Made by a program: the position numbers and the translations under genes. The notes beneath the pieces are model-generated. The model saw only the letters and a program-made list of their open reading frames with translations, was not told where the DNA came from and ran no database searches. From NCBI GenBank assembly GCA_900109895.1, contig FOBR01000004.1, positions 124,001-188,000 of the forward strand: a DNA stretch of 64,000 nucleotides, in the 5' to 3' direction. This document shows, in pieces, positions 17,395 through 27,256 of the stretch. Position 1 is the stretch's first letter. Each line of letters begins with the position of its first letter. This DNA is from a bacterium A37T11. GTDB taxonomy: Bacteria > Bacteroidota > Bacteroidia > Sphingobacteriales > Sphingobacteriaceae.

Positions 17395-20300
17395 ATGAAT
17401 ATCAAAGCCATTTATAAAAACCGGATGTATGCATTGCGCTATAGCATGGTCCTGCTCGTGATGAGCCTATACCTTACTGATGTCAAGTCCCAAGACTTCA
17501 GGGCCACCGGAATTGTCAAAAGCACAGATGGCCTGTCCATTGCTGGCGCCAATGTAAAAGACAAAAAAAATAAGCATTCTGCCATTACTGATTCTCAAGG
17601 AAGGTTTAGTATACAGGCATCTGTGAATAGTACGTTGGTTGTTAGTTATCTCGGATACAGCTCGCAAGAAGTCACTGTTTCTGGCACTGGAGAACTCAGC
17701 ATTATCCTGCAAAGTGAGGATGAAAAATTAGACGAAGTTGTAGTCGTTGGCTTTGGCACTCAAAAAAAAGAAAGTGTTATAGGCGCCATTTCGCAGATCG
17801 GCAACAAAGAACTTTTGCGGTCTGCCTCTGCCAATATCTCACAGGCACTGACTGGAAGGCTATCAGGGATAACCACCTCCCAACCCTCCGGAGCACCTGG
17901 GAATGACGATGCCCAAATATTTATACGTGGCCGGGCGTCTTTTGCAGGTGACAACCAACCCCTCATTCTGGTAGACGGAGTAGAAAGGCCTTTTTCACAA
18001 ATTTCACCGGATGATATAGAGACGATTTCCGTATTAAAAGATGCATCTGCTACCGCCGTATATGGCGTAAGAGGCGCCAATGGCGTAGTATTGGTAACTA
18101 CCAAAAGAGGAAAGGAAGGCCGGCCCGAAGTAAGCCTGACAGCCAATTATCAAAGTCAGGATCCTACGCGAAATGATACCTACCTGAACGCATATCAATC
18201 GGTAGTCTTGTTGCAGGAAGCCCTCCATAATGACGGATTGGCTGCTCAATTTACCGATGCAGATATAGCCATGTACAAGAAATCTGCAGAAGGACAGCTA
18301 TCACCAGAAGAAGCGCAACTCTACCCCAATGTCAACTGGTATGACGAAGTACTCAATAACAACGCCCCCTCCATGCGGTATAACGCGACCATCCGCGGAG
18401 GTACCCAACGTATGCGGTATTTCACCTCCCTGGACTATTATAACCAATCTGGTCTTTATAAAAATGTAAGCACCTATGAGTATGACAGAAGTTCTAACAC
18501 CCAATTCAAACGGTATGGATTCAGGGCCAACCTGGACTTTGACCTCACTAAACGGCTCACATTGTCTGTTAACTTTGCTACCCGATTTGAAGAACGTACT
18601 GGGCCCAATATCGCCAACGAAAACACCAGCGATGACCCTTATAACGATTTATTTTATTACATAAACCATACGCCTGGCTGGCTATTTCCGGTTAAATACC
18701 AGAATGGCTTTTACGGAGGCAACTCTCAAAATCAAAACAATATCGTCGCCAATTTGGCAGAGGGTGGCTTTTATCAACGCACAAATACCATCAATGAGAC
18801 TAATTTCTTAGTAAAACATAATCTGGATTTTATTACCAAAGGGCTTTCCATAAGAGGGCTGGCATCTGTAGACTACAATAATTATTACAACCGCAGATTC
18901 ACGGCTGGCTTTGCCACCTACGAACTTATTGACCGTACACAGCCTGATCTGGAAAGCAGCTATACCCGATATAACGAAGACAAAGAGCTATCTTATGCAG
19001 GAAATTCACAGACCACAGACCTCAAAGTATATATGGAGTTTGCACTGGACTACGCCCGTAAATTTGGAGAAAAACACGATGTAACCGCTTTACTTTTATA
19101 TAACCAAAATGACTACCGTTATCAGGCCGACTTAGCAAAGCGTTACCAGGGATTGGTAGGACGTATTACCTATAACTATGATTCCCGGTATTTTGCCGAA
19201 CTCAATGCCGGATATAACGGATCTGAAAACTTTGCCAAGGGTAACCGGTTTGGCTTCTTCCCTTCCCTATCAGCAGGTTGGATGCTCAGCAATGAAAACT
19301 TCATGAAATCCAGCCAAAGTTGGCTTCAATCGCTCAAATTGCGAGCTTCTTATGGAGAAGTCGGCAACGACCGGTATTTGGTAAATGGGGTAGAATCCAG
19401 ATTTCTGTATGTACCCTCCTGGATTCAACTAAGCAATGCCTACTTATTTGGCGACACCAACTACCAAACCGGTATATATGAAGGCCAATATCCCAATGTA
19501 AACGTAACTTGGGAGCGGGCACGTAAATTTAACCTGGGTTTGGAGTCAAGCCTTTTTCACAACAAATTAACGATCAATGCAGACATCTTTCGCGAAAACC
19601 GGGACAATATATTAACCAGCTACCTTGACAAACCTAGTTGGCTGGCCCAGGTCCTTGCACCCGGCAATCTGGGTGAAACCACCAATACGGGCTATGAGCT
19701 GGATGTAAAGCACAATAACCATATTGGAAAGGTGAGCTATAATCTAGGATTTAATTACACCCATGCACACAATGTCATTAAAAACATGGACGAACCTGCA
19801 GGTAAACCAGCATATCGCAAAATGGAAGGCCACTCCATTGGGCAGTACTTCGGGCTGGTAAGTGAAGGGTTTATAACCAGTGCAGACATCAGCGGAGGTA
19901 AATTGCCCATCTCCACCTTTGGCACCGTCCAGGCAGGTGACCTAAACTATAAAGATCTTAATAACGATGGATTTATAGATGAGCGAGATGTGACTTTCAT
20001 CGGAAACAGCGACTTACCTGAGAACACCTTCAGTTTTTCCTTAGGCGCTTCCTGGAAAGGTGTTAGTATTAATGCGATGTTTCAGGGTGTCAGTCATGTA
20101 TCCCGCTATTTTGATGCAGAGACCCTGTTTGCCTTCGTAAATGGAGGCAAAGTTAAAGAGAACCATCTCAATCGTTGGGATCCGGCCCTCCCCGAAAGCG
20201 AGAATCTGGCTAAGGCTACCTACCCGCTCCTGCATTATGATCAATTTGGCAATCATAACCAGCGCTTAAACTCCTTTTTCCTTGAAAATGGGGCCTTTCT

Positions 20301-20505
20301 TCGGCTCAGGAACATCGAAGTATCGTATGATCTGTCCAAAAACCTGATCAAAAATTGGTTAATGCAGGGTCTCCGCTTTTATGTTAATGCTAACAACCTG
20401 ATCACATGGGATAAGCTGAATGGCCTCACAGATCCGGAAAGTGCCGGGTCAAACCGCTACCCCATTATGAGAACGGTCAATATAGGGTTAAATGCCACAT
20501 TTTAA
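17395..20505 (+). CDS. SusC/RagA family TonB-dependent outer-membrane transporter (first pair)
   Basis: Outer-membrane beta-barrel of 1036 residues that imports oligosaccharides with energy from TonB. After a signal sequence there is a carboxypeptidase-regulatory-like domain (about residues 35-110, ending SIILQSEDE). The canonical TonB box and linker follow (LDEVVVVGFGTQKKES). The plug has RGRASFAGDNQPLILVDG and AVYGVRGANGVVLVTTKRG. The barrel ends with an aromatic C-terminus (VNIGLNATF), as needed for outer-membrane insertion. It pairs with the SusD gene 10 bp downstream. Arabino-oligosaccharides are the expected cargo from the neighbouring enzymes. Confidence 0.93.
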   Translation: MNIKAIYKNRMYALRYSMVLLVMSLYLTDVKSQDFRATGIVKSTDGLSIAGANVKDKKNKHSAITDSQGRFSIQASVNSTLVVSYLGYSSQEVTVSGTGELSIILQSEDEKLDEVVVVGFGTQKKESVIGAISQIGNKELLRSASANISQALTGRLSGITTSQPSGAPGNDDAQIFIRGRASFAGDNQPLILVDGVERPFSQISPDDIETISVLKDASATAVYGVRGANGVVLVTTKRGKEGRPEVSLTANYQSQDPTRNDTYLNAYQSVVLLQEALHNDGLAAQFTDADIAMYKKSAEGQLSPEEAQLYPNVNWYDEVLNNNAPSMRYNATIRGGTQRMRYFTSLDYYNQSGLYKNVSTYEYDRSSNTQFKRYGFRANLDFDLTKRLTLSVNFATRFEERTGPNIANENTSDDPYNDLFYYINHTPGWLFPVKYQNGFYGGNSQNQNNIVANLAEGGFYQRTNTINETNFLVKHNLDFITKGLSIRGLASVDYNNYYNRRFTAGFATYELIDRTQPDLESSYTRYNEDKELSYAGNSQTTDLKVYMEFALDYARKFGEKHDVTALLLYNQNDYRYQADLAKRYQGLVGRITYNYDSRYFAELNAGYNGSENFAKGNRFGFFPSLSAGWMLSNENFMKSSQSWLQSLKLRASYGEVGNDRYLVNGVESRFLYVPSWIQLSNAYLFGDTNYQTGIYEGQYPNVNVTWERARKFNLGLESSLFHNKLTINADIFRENRDNILTSYLDKPSWLAQVLAPGNLGETTNTGYELDVKHNNHIGKVSYNLGFNYTHAHNVIKNMDEPAGKPAYRKMEGHSIGQYFGLVSEGFITSADISGGKLPISTFGTVQAGDLNYKDLNNDGFIDERDVTFIGNSDLPENTFSFSLGASWKGVSINAMFQGVSHVSRYFDAETLFAFVNGGKVKENHLNRWDPALPESENLAKATYPLLHYDQFGNHNQRLNSFFLENGAFLRLRNIEVSYDLSKNLIKNWLMQGLRFYVNANNLITWDKLNGLTDPESAGSNRYPIMRTVNIGLNATF

Positions 20506-20515
20506 TATTAAGATC

Positions 20516-22267
20516 ATGAAAAGATACATTATATACTGCCTAACCGCTTTACTGTCAATGGGAACATTTTCTTCCTGTGAAGATATGTTTGGTCATTACT
20601 TGGATAAGCAGCCCAGTAACGAACTTTCAGAAGAAGACGTCTTTTCCAGCTGGAAAAACACGCAAGCTTATTACTACGACATTTATAATTTCCTTCGTAA
20701 CGGACTTGCCTACATCAATAACTCCTGGATGGATGCCGCCACAGACCTTGCTGAGAACAGTTATTCGTGGGGAGGAACACGTTCCAGCTTTAATATAGGC
20801 AATTATTATGCGGCGGGTGGGGCCCCTGAAATTACTGCCACTTGGGAACACTATTTTAGAGGAATCCGAAAATGCAACACATTGCTGCAAAAGATTGATG
20901 CCGTGCCCCTGGACGCAGATGAAACTTCCGCCCTACGCCAGGCAACAGCAAACCGTATGAAAGCCGAAGCCCGTTTCTTCAGAGCATATTTCTATTGGGA
21001 ACTTTGCCTGCGGTACGGTGCTCTTCCAATCATTGAAGTACCTTTGGATCCGGAAGACGAATCTATCAATGACCTACCCCGGCCCTCATCTGTCAAAGAT
21101 AATTACGCCTATATCCTACAAGAATTAACAGCCTGCTATGCTGACCTGGAAGATGACCTCTCCATCGCAGCAGCCAATCTGGGACGCATCACCAAAGGTG
21201 TCAACCTGGCCTTGCAAAGCCGCATAAAACTATACCTGGCCAGTCCGCGGTATCAGGACCTTGGACTAGCTACCTGGCAGGATGCTGCCGATGCGGCACA
21301 GTTATTTATAGATCAATTTGGCGAGGGTACCCATTACCATCTGTATACTGCCGCCGACGCCCCCAGTGCTTACTCCTTGGCTATTACCCGCCGCGTATTT
21401 GATGGCAATCCGGAAGTTATCTTTTGGAGGAACGATGCTGTTGGAGACTGGTGGCCCAATGAATCGCCCGTAGGCTACGGCGGAAACGGCGGGCTATGCC
21501 CATCACAAAATCTGGTTGACATGTATGATATGGCCAACGGAACTTCTCCCTTCATCAGTTATGATGATACTGGAGCACCGGTGTATCTAAATGGGCAACC
21601 CACCGTTGCTGTGGTTTCCGGTTATGATGACCAAAAGCCCTACGCCAACCGTGATCCCAGATTTTACCGTACCGTGTTGTACAATGGCGCAACCTGGTGG
21701 AACCGGGCCATTAATACCCAAGCCGGAGGGACGGATAATCCTACTGGCAATGCCAACGCCACTCCAACCAGCTATTATAACCGCAAATATCTGGACGATT
21801 CGCAGACTAATTACCTAACCGGCGGCACCATGTACCGTAATTGGATTTTCATTCGTTATGCGGAAATACTTCTCAATTTTGCTGAAGCAGAAAACGAACT
21901 CAACGGACCAAGCGATGCGGTTTTTTCGGCCTTACAAAAACTTAGGGACCGGGTAGGCCTCACCGCGCTACTTAGCAGCCGCACCGACCTGAAAGACAAG
22001 ACGTCCCTGCGTAGATTTATCCATAAGGAACGCACCGTAGAACTGGCCTTCGAAAATCACCGCTCCTGGGATGTACGCCGGTGGAATGTAGCCAAAGAAG
22101 CCCTTTCACGTCCCATATACGGCCTTACCATCACCAGCAATGGCCAGCAGGTCAATTATGAGCGCAAAGTTTCACAGACTAGGATATTTGAAGACAAAAT
22201 GTATTTATATCCCATCCCGGAAGAAGAAGTCTGGAAAACGGGTATCGCCAACAATCTGGGTTGGTAG
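20516..22267 (+). CDS. SusD/RagB family surface glycan-binding lipoprotein (first pair)
   Basis: Lid of the SusC transporter that binds glycan at the cell surface. The start chosen (MKRYIIYC) gives a clean lipoprotein signal with lipobox FSSC. An upstream ATG at 20492 overlaps the SusC gene and would add eight unlikely residues. At 583 residues it has usual SusD size, with tetratricopeptide-like helices in the N-terminal half (TANRMKAEARFFRAYFYWEL) and the C-terminal RagB signature (HKERTVELAFENHRSWDVRRW, ending in YPIPEEEV). It forms a pair with the preceding SusC. Confidence 0.92.
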   Translation: MKRYIIYCLTALLSMGTFSSCEDMFGHYLDKQPSNELSEEDVFSSWKNTQAYYYDIYNFLRNGLAYINNSWMDAATDLAENSYSWGGTRSSFNIGNYYAAGGAPEITATWEHYFRGIRKCNTLLQKIDAVPLDADETSALRQATANRMKAEARFFRAYFYWELCLRYGALPIIEVPLDPEDESINDLPRPSSVKDNYAYILQELTACYADLEDDLSIAAANLGRITKGVNLALQSRIKLYLASPRYQDLGLATWQDAADAAQLFIDQFGEGTHYHLYTAADAPSAYSLAITRRVFDGNPEVIFWRNDAVGDWWPNESPVGYGGNGGLCPSQNLVDMYDMANGTSPFISYDDTGAPVYLNGQPTVAVVSGYDDQKPYANRDPRFYRTVLYNGATWWNRAINTQAGGTDNPTGNANATPTSYYNRKYLDDSQTNYLTGGTMYRNWIFIRYAEILLNFAEAENELNGPSDAVFSALQKLRDRVGLTALLSSRTDLKDKTSLRRFIHKERTVELAFENHRSWDVRRWNVAKEALSRPIYGLTITSNGQQVNYERKVSQTRIFEDKMYLYPIPEEEVWKTGIANNLGW

Positions 22268-22276
22268 CAATTAATA

Positions 22277-25200
22277 ATGAACATCTTAAAATCTGGACAT
22301 ATGTATAGATTATTAAATATAAATCCCCTGCTGAACCTGCGGTCTTTCCTATCGGTTATAAGCCTTTTGTTGGCCATCAACAGCACATTTGGACAAGATG
22401 AAGGCCTAACCCTAACAGGAAGGGTGGTCAATGAAAACGGGCTTCCCGTTTCAGGCGCCATTATCAGCGTAGCTGAAGAAAGTCGTATTGGAGTTAGCGA
22501 TAAGAATGGCTACTTCAGCCTTAAAAAAGTTCATCCGCAGGACGAGCTGATTATCACAGCCAATGGCTATAAAGCTACACGGGCCACAGCCGTATTCAAA
22601 GAAGGTTTTCAGATTAGTCTGGTGGCTGAGACAGACCCGTACGTTAACAAGATTGCCGTACCTTTTTCAGAAATGCCCCTGAAACTGGTGGTCAATTCCA
22701 TGTCAACGATTACAGGAGATGAACTGGAAAAACATCCGGTCACTGTATTGCAAAATGCCTTACCTGGCGGGGTTACCGGTATAGCTACCTATGAAGCTAA
22801 TTCAGAGCCAGGATGGTCACAAACTGAGCTTTATATAAGGGGATTGCGCACAATGAATACTGCAGCCAGGCAACCGCTCATCATGATAGACAATATGGAA
22901 CGTGACCTTTCCTTTCTTGATGCCTACCCCATCAAGACCATTTCTATCCTGAAAGACGCAGCAGCAGCCTCCATCTACGGCATGAGGGGTGCAAACGGGG
23001 TATTCCTGGTAACCACCAAGCGTGGAGAAGCCGGAAAAGCAGCCATCCAAGTTTCACAGGAATTTGGTTTCCAAGCCCTATCCGGCCTGCCCTTGCATCC
23101 CAATGCTTACAACTATGTATTGACGGTTAATCAGGCCCGGTATCTGGACGGCCTGCAACCCCTATACAGTGATGAAGACATACAGCATTATAAAGAAGCC
23201 AGCAACGGAACCCTGGACCCCTCCCTACGTTATAAATACGTAAATACAGACTGGTATGATGTCATGCTGCGCAACCTGGCACCTCAAAACCGCACGAACC
23301 TGACCTTAAGCGGAGGTAATCGAGCTGCCCGATATTTTGTCTCCTTCACCTACTTGCGCCAGGAAGGAATGTATGACGAGAAATGGACCAACTATAATGA
23401 TGGATATACCACCCAACACATACTCGATCGCTTCAATTTGCGGTCAAATGTAGATATGGATATCAATAAGTTCCTGAATGTATCTTTAGATCTGGGTGGG
23501 CGGATAGACCGCATTGCCCAACCCTTGGCCAGTACCTGGACCATATTTACCTGGGGAGCAGGAGAAAACTTGCCTATTAACCCAGTATACGCACCCAATG
23601 GCGAGTTTTCACTTCCTAACGACAACGATTCGAAAAATGCCGCTGCGCTCATAGCCCGGTCAGGCATTGACTTTAACCGCCGCCGCAACCTTTACTCCAA
23701 CATCACGGCAACAGGCAACCTCGATTTCATTACGAAAGGACTCAACATCAAAGGAACTGCCGGTTTTGATGCTTACAACACCTTTGAATATACGCAATCA
23801 CAAAATTTCAATGGGTTTTATTACGACCCCAATACGGGTACGGCAGACGATCCATCTTCTTATACCTATACCCGGAAGCGTACCGCCACTGCTTTGGCCA
23901 ATCCAACGACCATAGCCAGGGACATGAGTTATAATATCAACCTCATCGGGTCGTTAAATTACCAAAGGAGTTTTGGTGTGCACGCGATAGATGCCCAGGT
24001 AATGATGCGGACCTACCGCAATGTGGTTGAAGGATACACCTCTTCAAACAGATACCTTTCGTACGGAGCCATCGCCAATTACAGTTACAAAAACAAATAT
24101 ATTGCACAGGCATCTGCTTCGTATATGGGCAATGACAACTACGCCAAAGGAAACCGCTTTGGATTCTTTCCTGGGCTATCATTGGGTTGGCTGGCCTCAG
24201 AAGAAGATTGGCTTAAAGGCCACGATCTGCAATTACTCAAATTGCGTGCATCTTACGGCCGTACAGGGCAGTCTGTCACCGGAGTACGCAGGTATCCTTA
24301 CCAAGGTGAGTACGTGGAAGGAGCCGGATATAACTTTGGCACTACCCAAGCCTATCAGCAAGGCGCCTATGAATCGGCCGCTGGTAACTACAACATCAAG
24401 TGGGAGCTTTCGGACATGGCTAACATCGGGGTAGACTTTGATGTATGGAACCATCAATTATACGGACAAGTGGACGTCTTTAAAGAATGGCGGTCCAATA
24501 TCCTGGTTACCCGTTCAACCATTCCGGATATTTATGGTGTCGCCGTGCCACAGGATTCTTATGGAAAAGCCGAGACTAAGGGGCTTGAAATTACTCTTGG
24601 CCATAAGAAAAAGGCTGGTCAAATCACCTATTTCATAGAAGGTATGCTCACCTACAACCAGAATAAAGTGACCGAAATGGATGAGCTGCAAAAAACCGAA
24701 CCCTACCAAGTACTTACTGGCAGACGGCTATCCTATAATGGAGAGGACGGGCTATATTTTATTAAAGAAAAATGGGCCTCTGATCCTGCACTCATTTCCA
24801 CCTCAGCACAGGATGCCATAGACCACCCCGAAAAATATCCATACCAAGGAAGTATGAAAGTAGGCAACGCAGTATTCAGGGATGCCAATGGCGACCGGGT
24901 TATTAACGACTTTGATCGTTTGCCCTATAATTATACCCGTATACCTGAACTCGTGCCATCACTGAAAGCCGGATTTGAATGGCACGGCATTGATGCCAGG
25001 ATCATATTTACAGCCTATCTAAACCGTACTGTAGAAACCCGTGAAAACATGGATAATGCTTTTGGTTGGGGGGGCTCCACAACCCATGAGGTCACCAAGA
25101 CATGGGGATATTATACCGATGACCCCACAGATCCAAGCAATATAAACGCCTTGTATCCCAGGTTGTCTACTACGTTTAGTGACAATGACCGCAATTACCC

Positions 25201-25453
25201 GCGCAATACTTCAAACATTTGGATAAAAAACGGAAATTTTCTTTCGCTGCGAAATGTAGAAATAGGCTATTCATTGCCTATCAGTGTGATCAGTAAGATC
25301 AATCTTAGAAAACTGCGCATATATTGCAGTGGCTACAATCTGTATAACTGGAGTAATTTTGAAAATGGTTTTGATCCGGAGTCTCCCCTCAATTATATTT
25401 GGGCATACCCCAAAACCAAATCCTTTTCGGTAGGCCTGAATGTAGGATTTTAA
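22277..25453 (+). CDS. SusC/RagA family TonB-dependent outer-membrane transporter (second pair), atypical TonB-box region
   Basis: A second outer-membrane SusC-type transporter, 1058 residues. It has a signal peptide, a carboxypeptidase-regulatory-like domain, and a plug with TELYIRGLRTMN and ASIYGMRGANGVFLVTTKRG. The barrel ends in VGLNVGF. Unlike the first SusC it has no VVVGYGTQKK-type box. The stretch between the regulatory-like domain and the plug reads AVPFSEMPLKLVVNSMS. The start may be 22277 or the ATG at 22301. The two SusC proteins have little wording in common outside family motifs, so this is not a recent duplication. It probably takes a different arabinan fragment size or branch pattern. 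Confidence 0.9.
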   Translation: MNILKSGHMYRLLNINPLLNLRSFLSVISLLLAINSTFGQDEGLTLTGRVVNENGLPVSGAIISVAEESRIGVSDKNGYFSLKKVHPQDELIITANGYKATRATAVFKEGFQISLVAETDPYVNKIAVPFSEMPLKLVVNSMSTITGDELEKHPVTVLQNALPGGVTGIATYEANSEPGWSQTELYIRGLRTMNTAARQPLIMIDNMERDLSFLDAYPIKTISILKDAAAASIYGMRGANGVFLVTTKRGEAGKAAIQVSQEFGFQALSGLPLHPNAYNYVLTVNQARYLDGLQPLYSDEDIQHYKEASNGTLDPSLRYKYVNTDWYDVMLRNLAPQNRTNLTLSGGNRAARYFVSFTYLRQEGMYDEKWTNYNDGYTTQHILDRFNLRSNVDMDINKFLNVSLDLGGRIDRIAQPLASTWTIFTWGAGENLPINPVYAPNGEFSLPNDNDSKNAAALIARSGIDFNRRRNLYSNITATGNLDFITKGLNIKGTAGFDAYNTFEYTQSQNFNGFYYDPNTGTADDPSSYTYTRKRTATALANPTTIARDMSYNINLIGSLNYQRSFGVHAIDAQVMMRTYRNVVEGYTSSNRYLSYGAIANYSYKNKYIAQASASYMGNDNYAKGNRFGFFPGLSLGWLASEEDWLKGHDLQLLKLRASYGRTGQSVTGVRRYPYQGEYVEGAGYNFGTTQAYQQGAYESAAGNYNIKWELSDMANIGVDFDVWNHQLYGQVDVFKEWRSNILVTRSTIPDIYGVAVPQDSYGKAETKGLEITLGHKKKAGQITYFIEGMLTYNQNKVTEMDELQKTEPYQVLTGRRLSYNGEDGLYFIKEKWASDPALISTSAQDAIDHPEKYPYQGSMKVGNAVFRDANGDRVINDFDRLPYNYTRIPELVPSLKAGFEWHGIDARIIFTAYLNRTVETRENMDNAFGWGGSTTHEVTKTWGYYTDDPTDPSNINALYPRLSTTFSDNDRNYPRNTSNIWIKNGNFLSLRNVEIGYSLPISVISKINLRKLRIYCSGYNLYNWSNFENGFDPESPLNYIWAYPKTKSFSVGLNVGF

Positions 25454-25473
25454 ACCTATAAATATTAATAAGC

Positions 25474-27249
25474 ATGAAAAAGTCATTATCCCTGATCGTA
25501 TATATAACCAGCATCCTGTCGGGAACATCCTGCAGCCATTATCTGGACAAAGAGTTTGATGCATCTCTTTCTGAAGAAAAAGTCTTTGGCAACGCCACCA
25601 TGACCCGCGAATTTTTAACTAATATCTACACCAATTTGCCAGATGGTATAGGCATATATAACGATCCGCAGTTTCTGGGGGCATCCCGCGACTGTATGAC
25701 GGACAACTCAGTCTCATTTTGGGGATTGCATTATTATACCAAAATAGCCACAGACAACTATACCGCCACGGATCACCCATTGTTGGGTTTTTGGGGCAAC
25801 AATTTTAATGGTATCAGAAAATGCAATCAGTTTCTTAAATATGTGGATCCAACCAATCCCAATAACCCCCATCCGGATAAAAGCGTCATTTCAAATAGCG
25901 AAGTTCCGGGAGATGATAACCACTTACGTGACCGGTATGTGGCCGAAGCCAAATTTATGAGGGCCTTGTTTCACTTTGAACTGGTGGATTATTTTGGAAA
26001 TACGCCGATTTTGGAGAACCAAATCTTCGACCTGAGCGATCAGGCTGCAATGAACACTCCCCGAAAAGATGCCGCCGAGGTACTTAAATGGATCGCCGAC
26101 CAATGCGATGCTATAAAAGATGTGCTTCCATTTCGCTATAGTTCAGACGGCAATTGGGGGCGCATAAACGGAGCAGCAGCTTATGCCCTCAAATCCAGGG
26201 CGCTGTTATACCGGGCCAGCGCCCTGCACAATAGCAGTAATGACAAAAGCTGGTGGACAGAAGCTGCCAATGCCGCCAAAGATTTCATCACAAAAAATAC
26301 CGCATCAGTAACTCCATTTAAACTATATCCGGACTATCAAAAATCCTTTTATGAGACTCCCTATCAAAATGATGAACTAATTCTGAGCCGGTCCATCTGG
26401 TATACCAATGCTATCGAGACTAATTTACTTCCCTACGGCTTTTCTGGTTGTTCAGGGCGTACGAACCCGACGCAAAACTTTGTAGACAGCTATGAAATGA
26501 GCAATGGAAAGATGATCGATGAGGCGGGTTCCGGCTACAACCCCCAAAAGCCATATGACAATCGAGACCCCCGCTTGGAAGCCACCATCTTTCATGAAGG
26601 ATCGGTCTGGGGCCGTGCTGACTATAACGAACAGCGGGCCATTGACGTTACTACAGGGGGCAAAGACTACCGTGGCGACCTCGGAGGAACCTTTACCGGT
26701 TATTACCTGAAAAAATTTGTCAACCCGGACATGGTTATGCAAGATAAAAAGACTTTTGCCCATGTATGGGTCATATACCGTTATGCCGAGATCCTGCTCA
26801 ACTATGCCGAGGCGCTAAATGAGGCCGGTGCAACGTCCAGCGAGGTATCTGCCCCTCTTAACGAAGTGCGGAAACGAGCAGGACAACCAGAGCTGGCAGC
26901 AGGACTCAGCCAGGATGCATTGCGCAAAAAAATACGTAATGAACGACGCGTAGAACTGTGCTTTGAAGACCATCGCTTTTTTGACCTGAGGCGGTGGAAA
27001 GCCTACGAAGGAGTCACAGCCACCAACGAAACCAGTAAACCTCGCTATGAACAATTGCTTAACTTGTATGTCACTACAGTGACTGCGACAGGAGGCGTGC
27101 CAAAATATACCGGTACCACCGTTAACCAGAACGTGAAAGATGATAATATACAAACACGGGTATTCAATTCACCCAAAAATTACCTGTTCCCAATCCCTTA
27201 TAACGAAGTAGTTAAGGCGCCAAACCTGGTTCAAAATCAGGGCTGGTAA
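25474..27249 (+). CDS. SusD/RagB family surface glycan-binding lipoprotein (second pair)
   Basis: Partner of the second SusC, 591 residues. The lipoprotein signal ends in GTSC at about residue 20, followed by SHYLDKEFDASLSEEKVF, the usual SusD N-terminus. The helical repeat region includes RYVAEAKFMRALFHFELVDYFG. The C-terminal RagB motif is RNERRVELCFEDHRFFDLRRW with a final FPIPYNEV. It lies 20 bp after its SusC and 7 bp before the next GH43 gene, so it is part of one transcription unit. Confidence 0.92.
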   Translation: MKKSLSLIVYITSILSGTSCSHYLDKEFDASLSEEKVFGNATMTREFLTNIYTNLPDGIGIYNDPQFLGASRDCMTDNSVSFWGLHYYTKIATDNYTATDHPLLGFWGNNFNGIRKCNQFLKYVDPTNPNNPHPDKSVISNSEVPGDDNHLRDRYVAEAKFMRALFHFELVDYFGNTPILENQIFDLSDQAAMNTPRKDAAEVLKWIADQCDAIKDVLPFRYSSDGNWGRINGAAAYALKSRALLYRASALHNSSNDKSWWTEAANAAKDFITKNTASVTPFKLYPDYQKSFYETPYQNDELILSRSIWYTNAIETNLLPYGFSGCSGRTNPTQNFVDSYEMSNGKMIDEAGSGYNPQKPYDNRDPRLEATIFHEGSVWGRADYNEQRAIDVTTGGKDYRGDLGGTFTGYYLKKFVNPDMVMQDKKTFAHVWVIYRYAEILLNYAEALNEAGATSSEVSAPLNEVRKRAGQPELAAGLSQDALRKKIRNERRVELCFEDHRFFDLRRWKAYEGVTATNETSKPRYEQLLNLYVTTVTATGGVPKYTGTTVNQNVKDDNIQTRVFNSPKNYLFPIPYNEVVKAPNLVQNQGW

Positions 27250-27256
27250 ATTAGGT

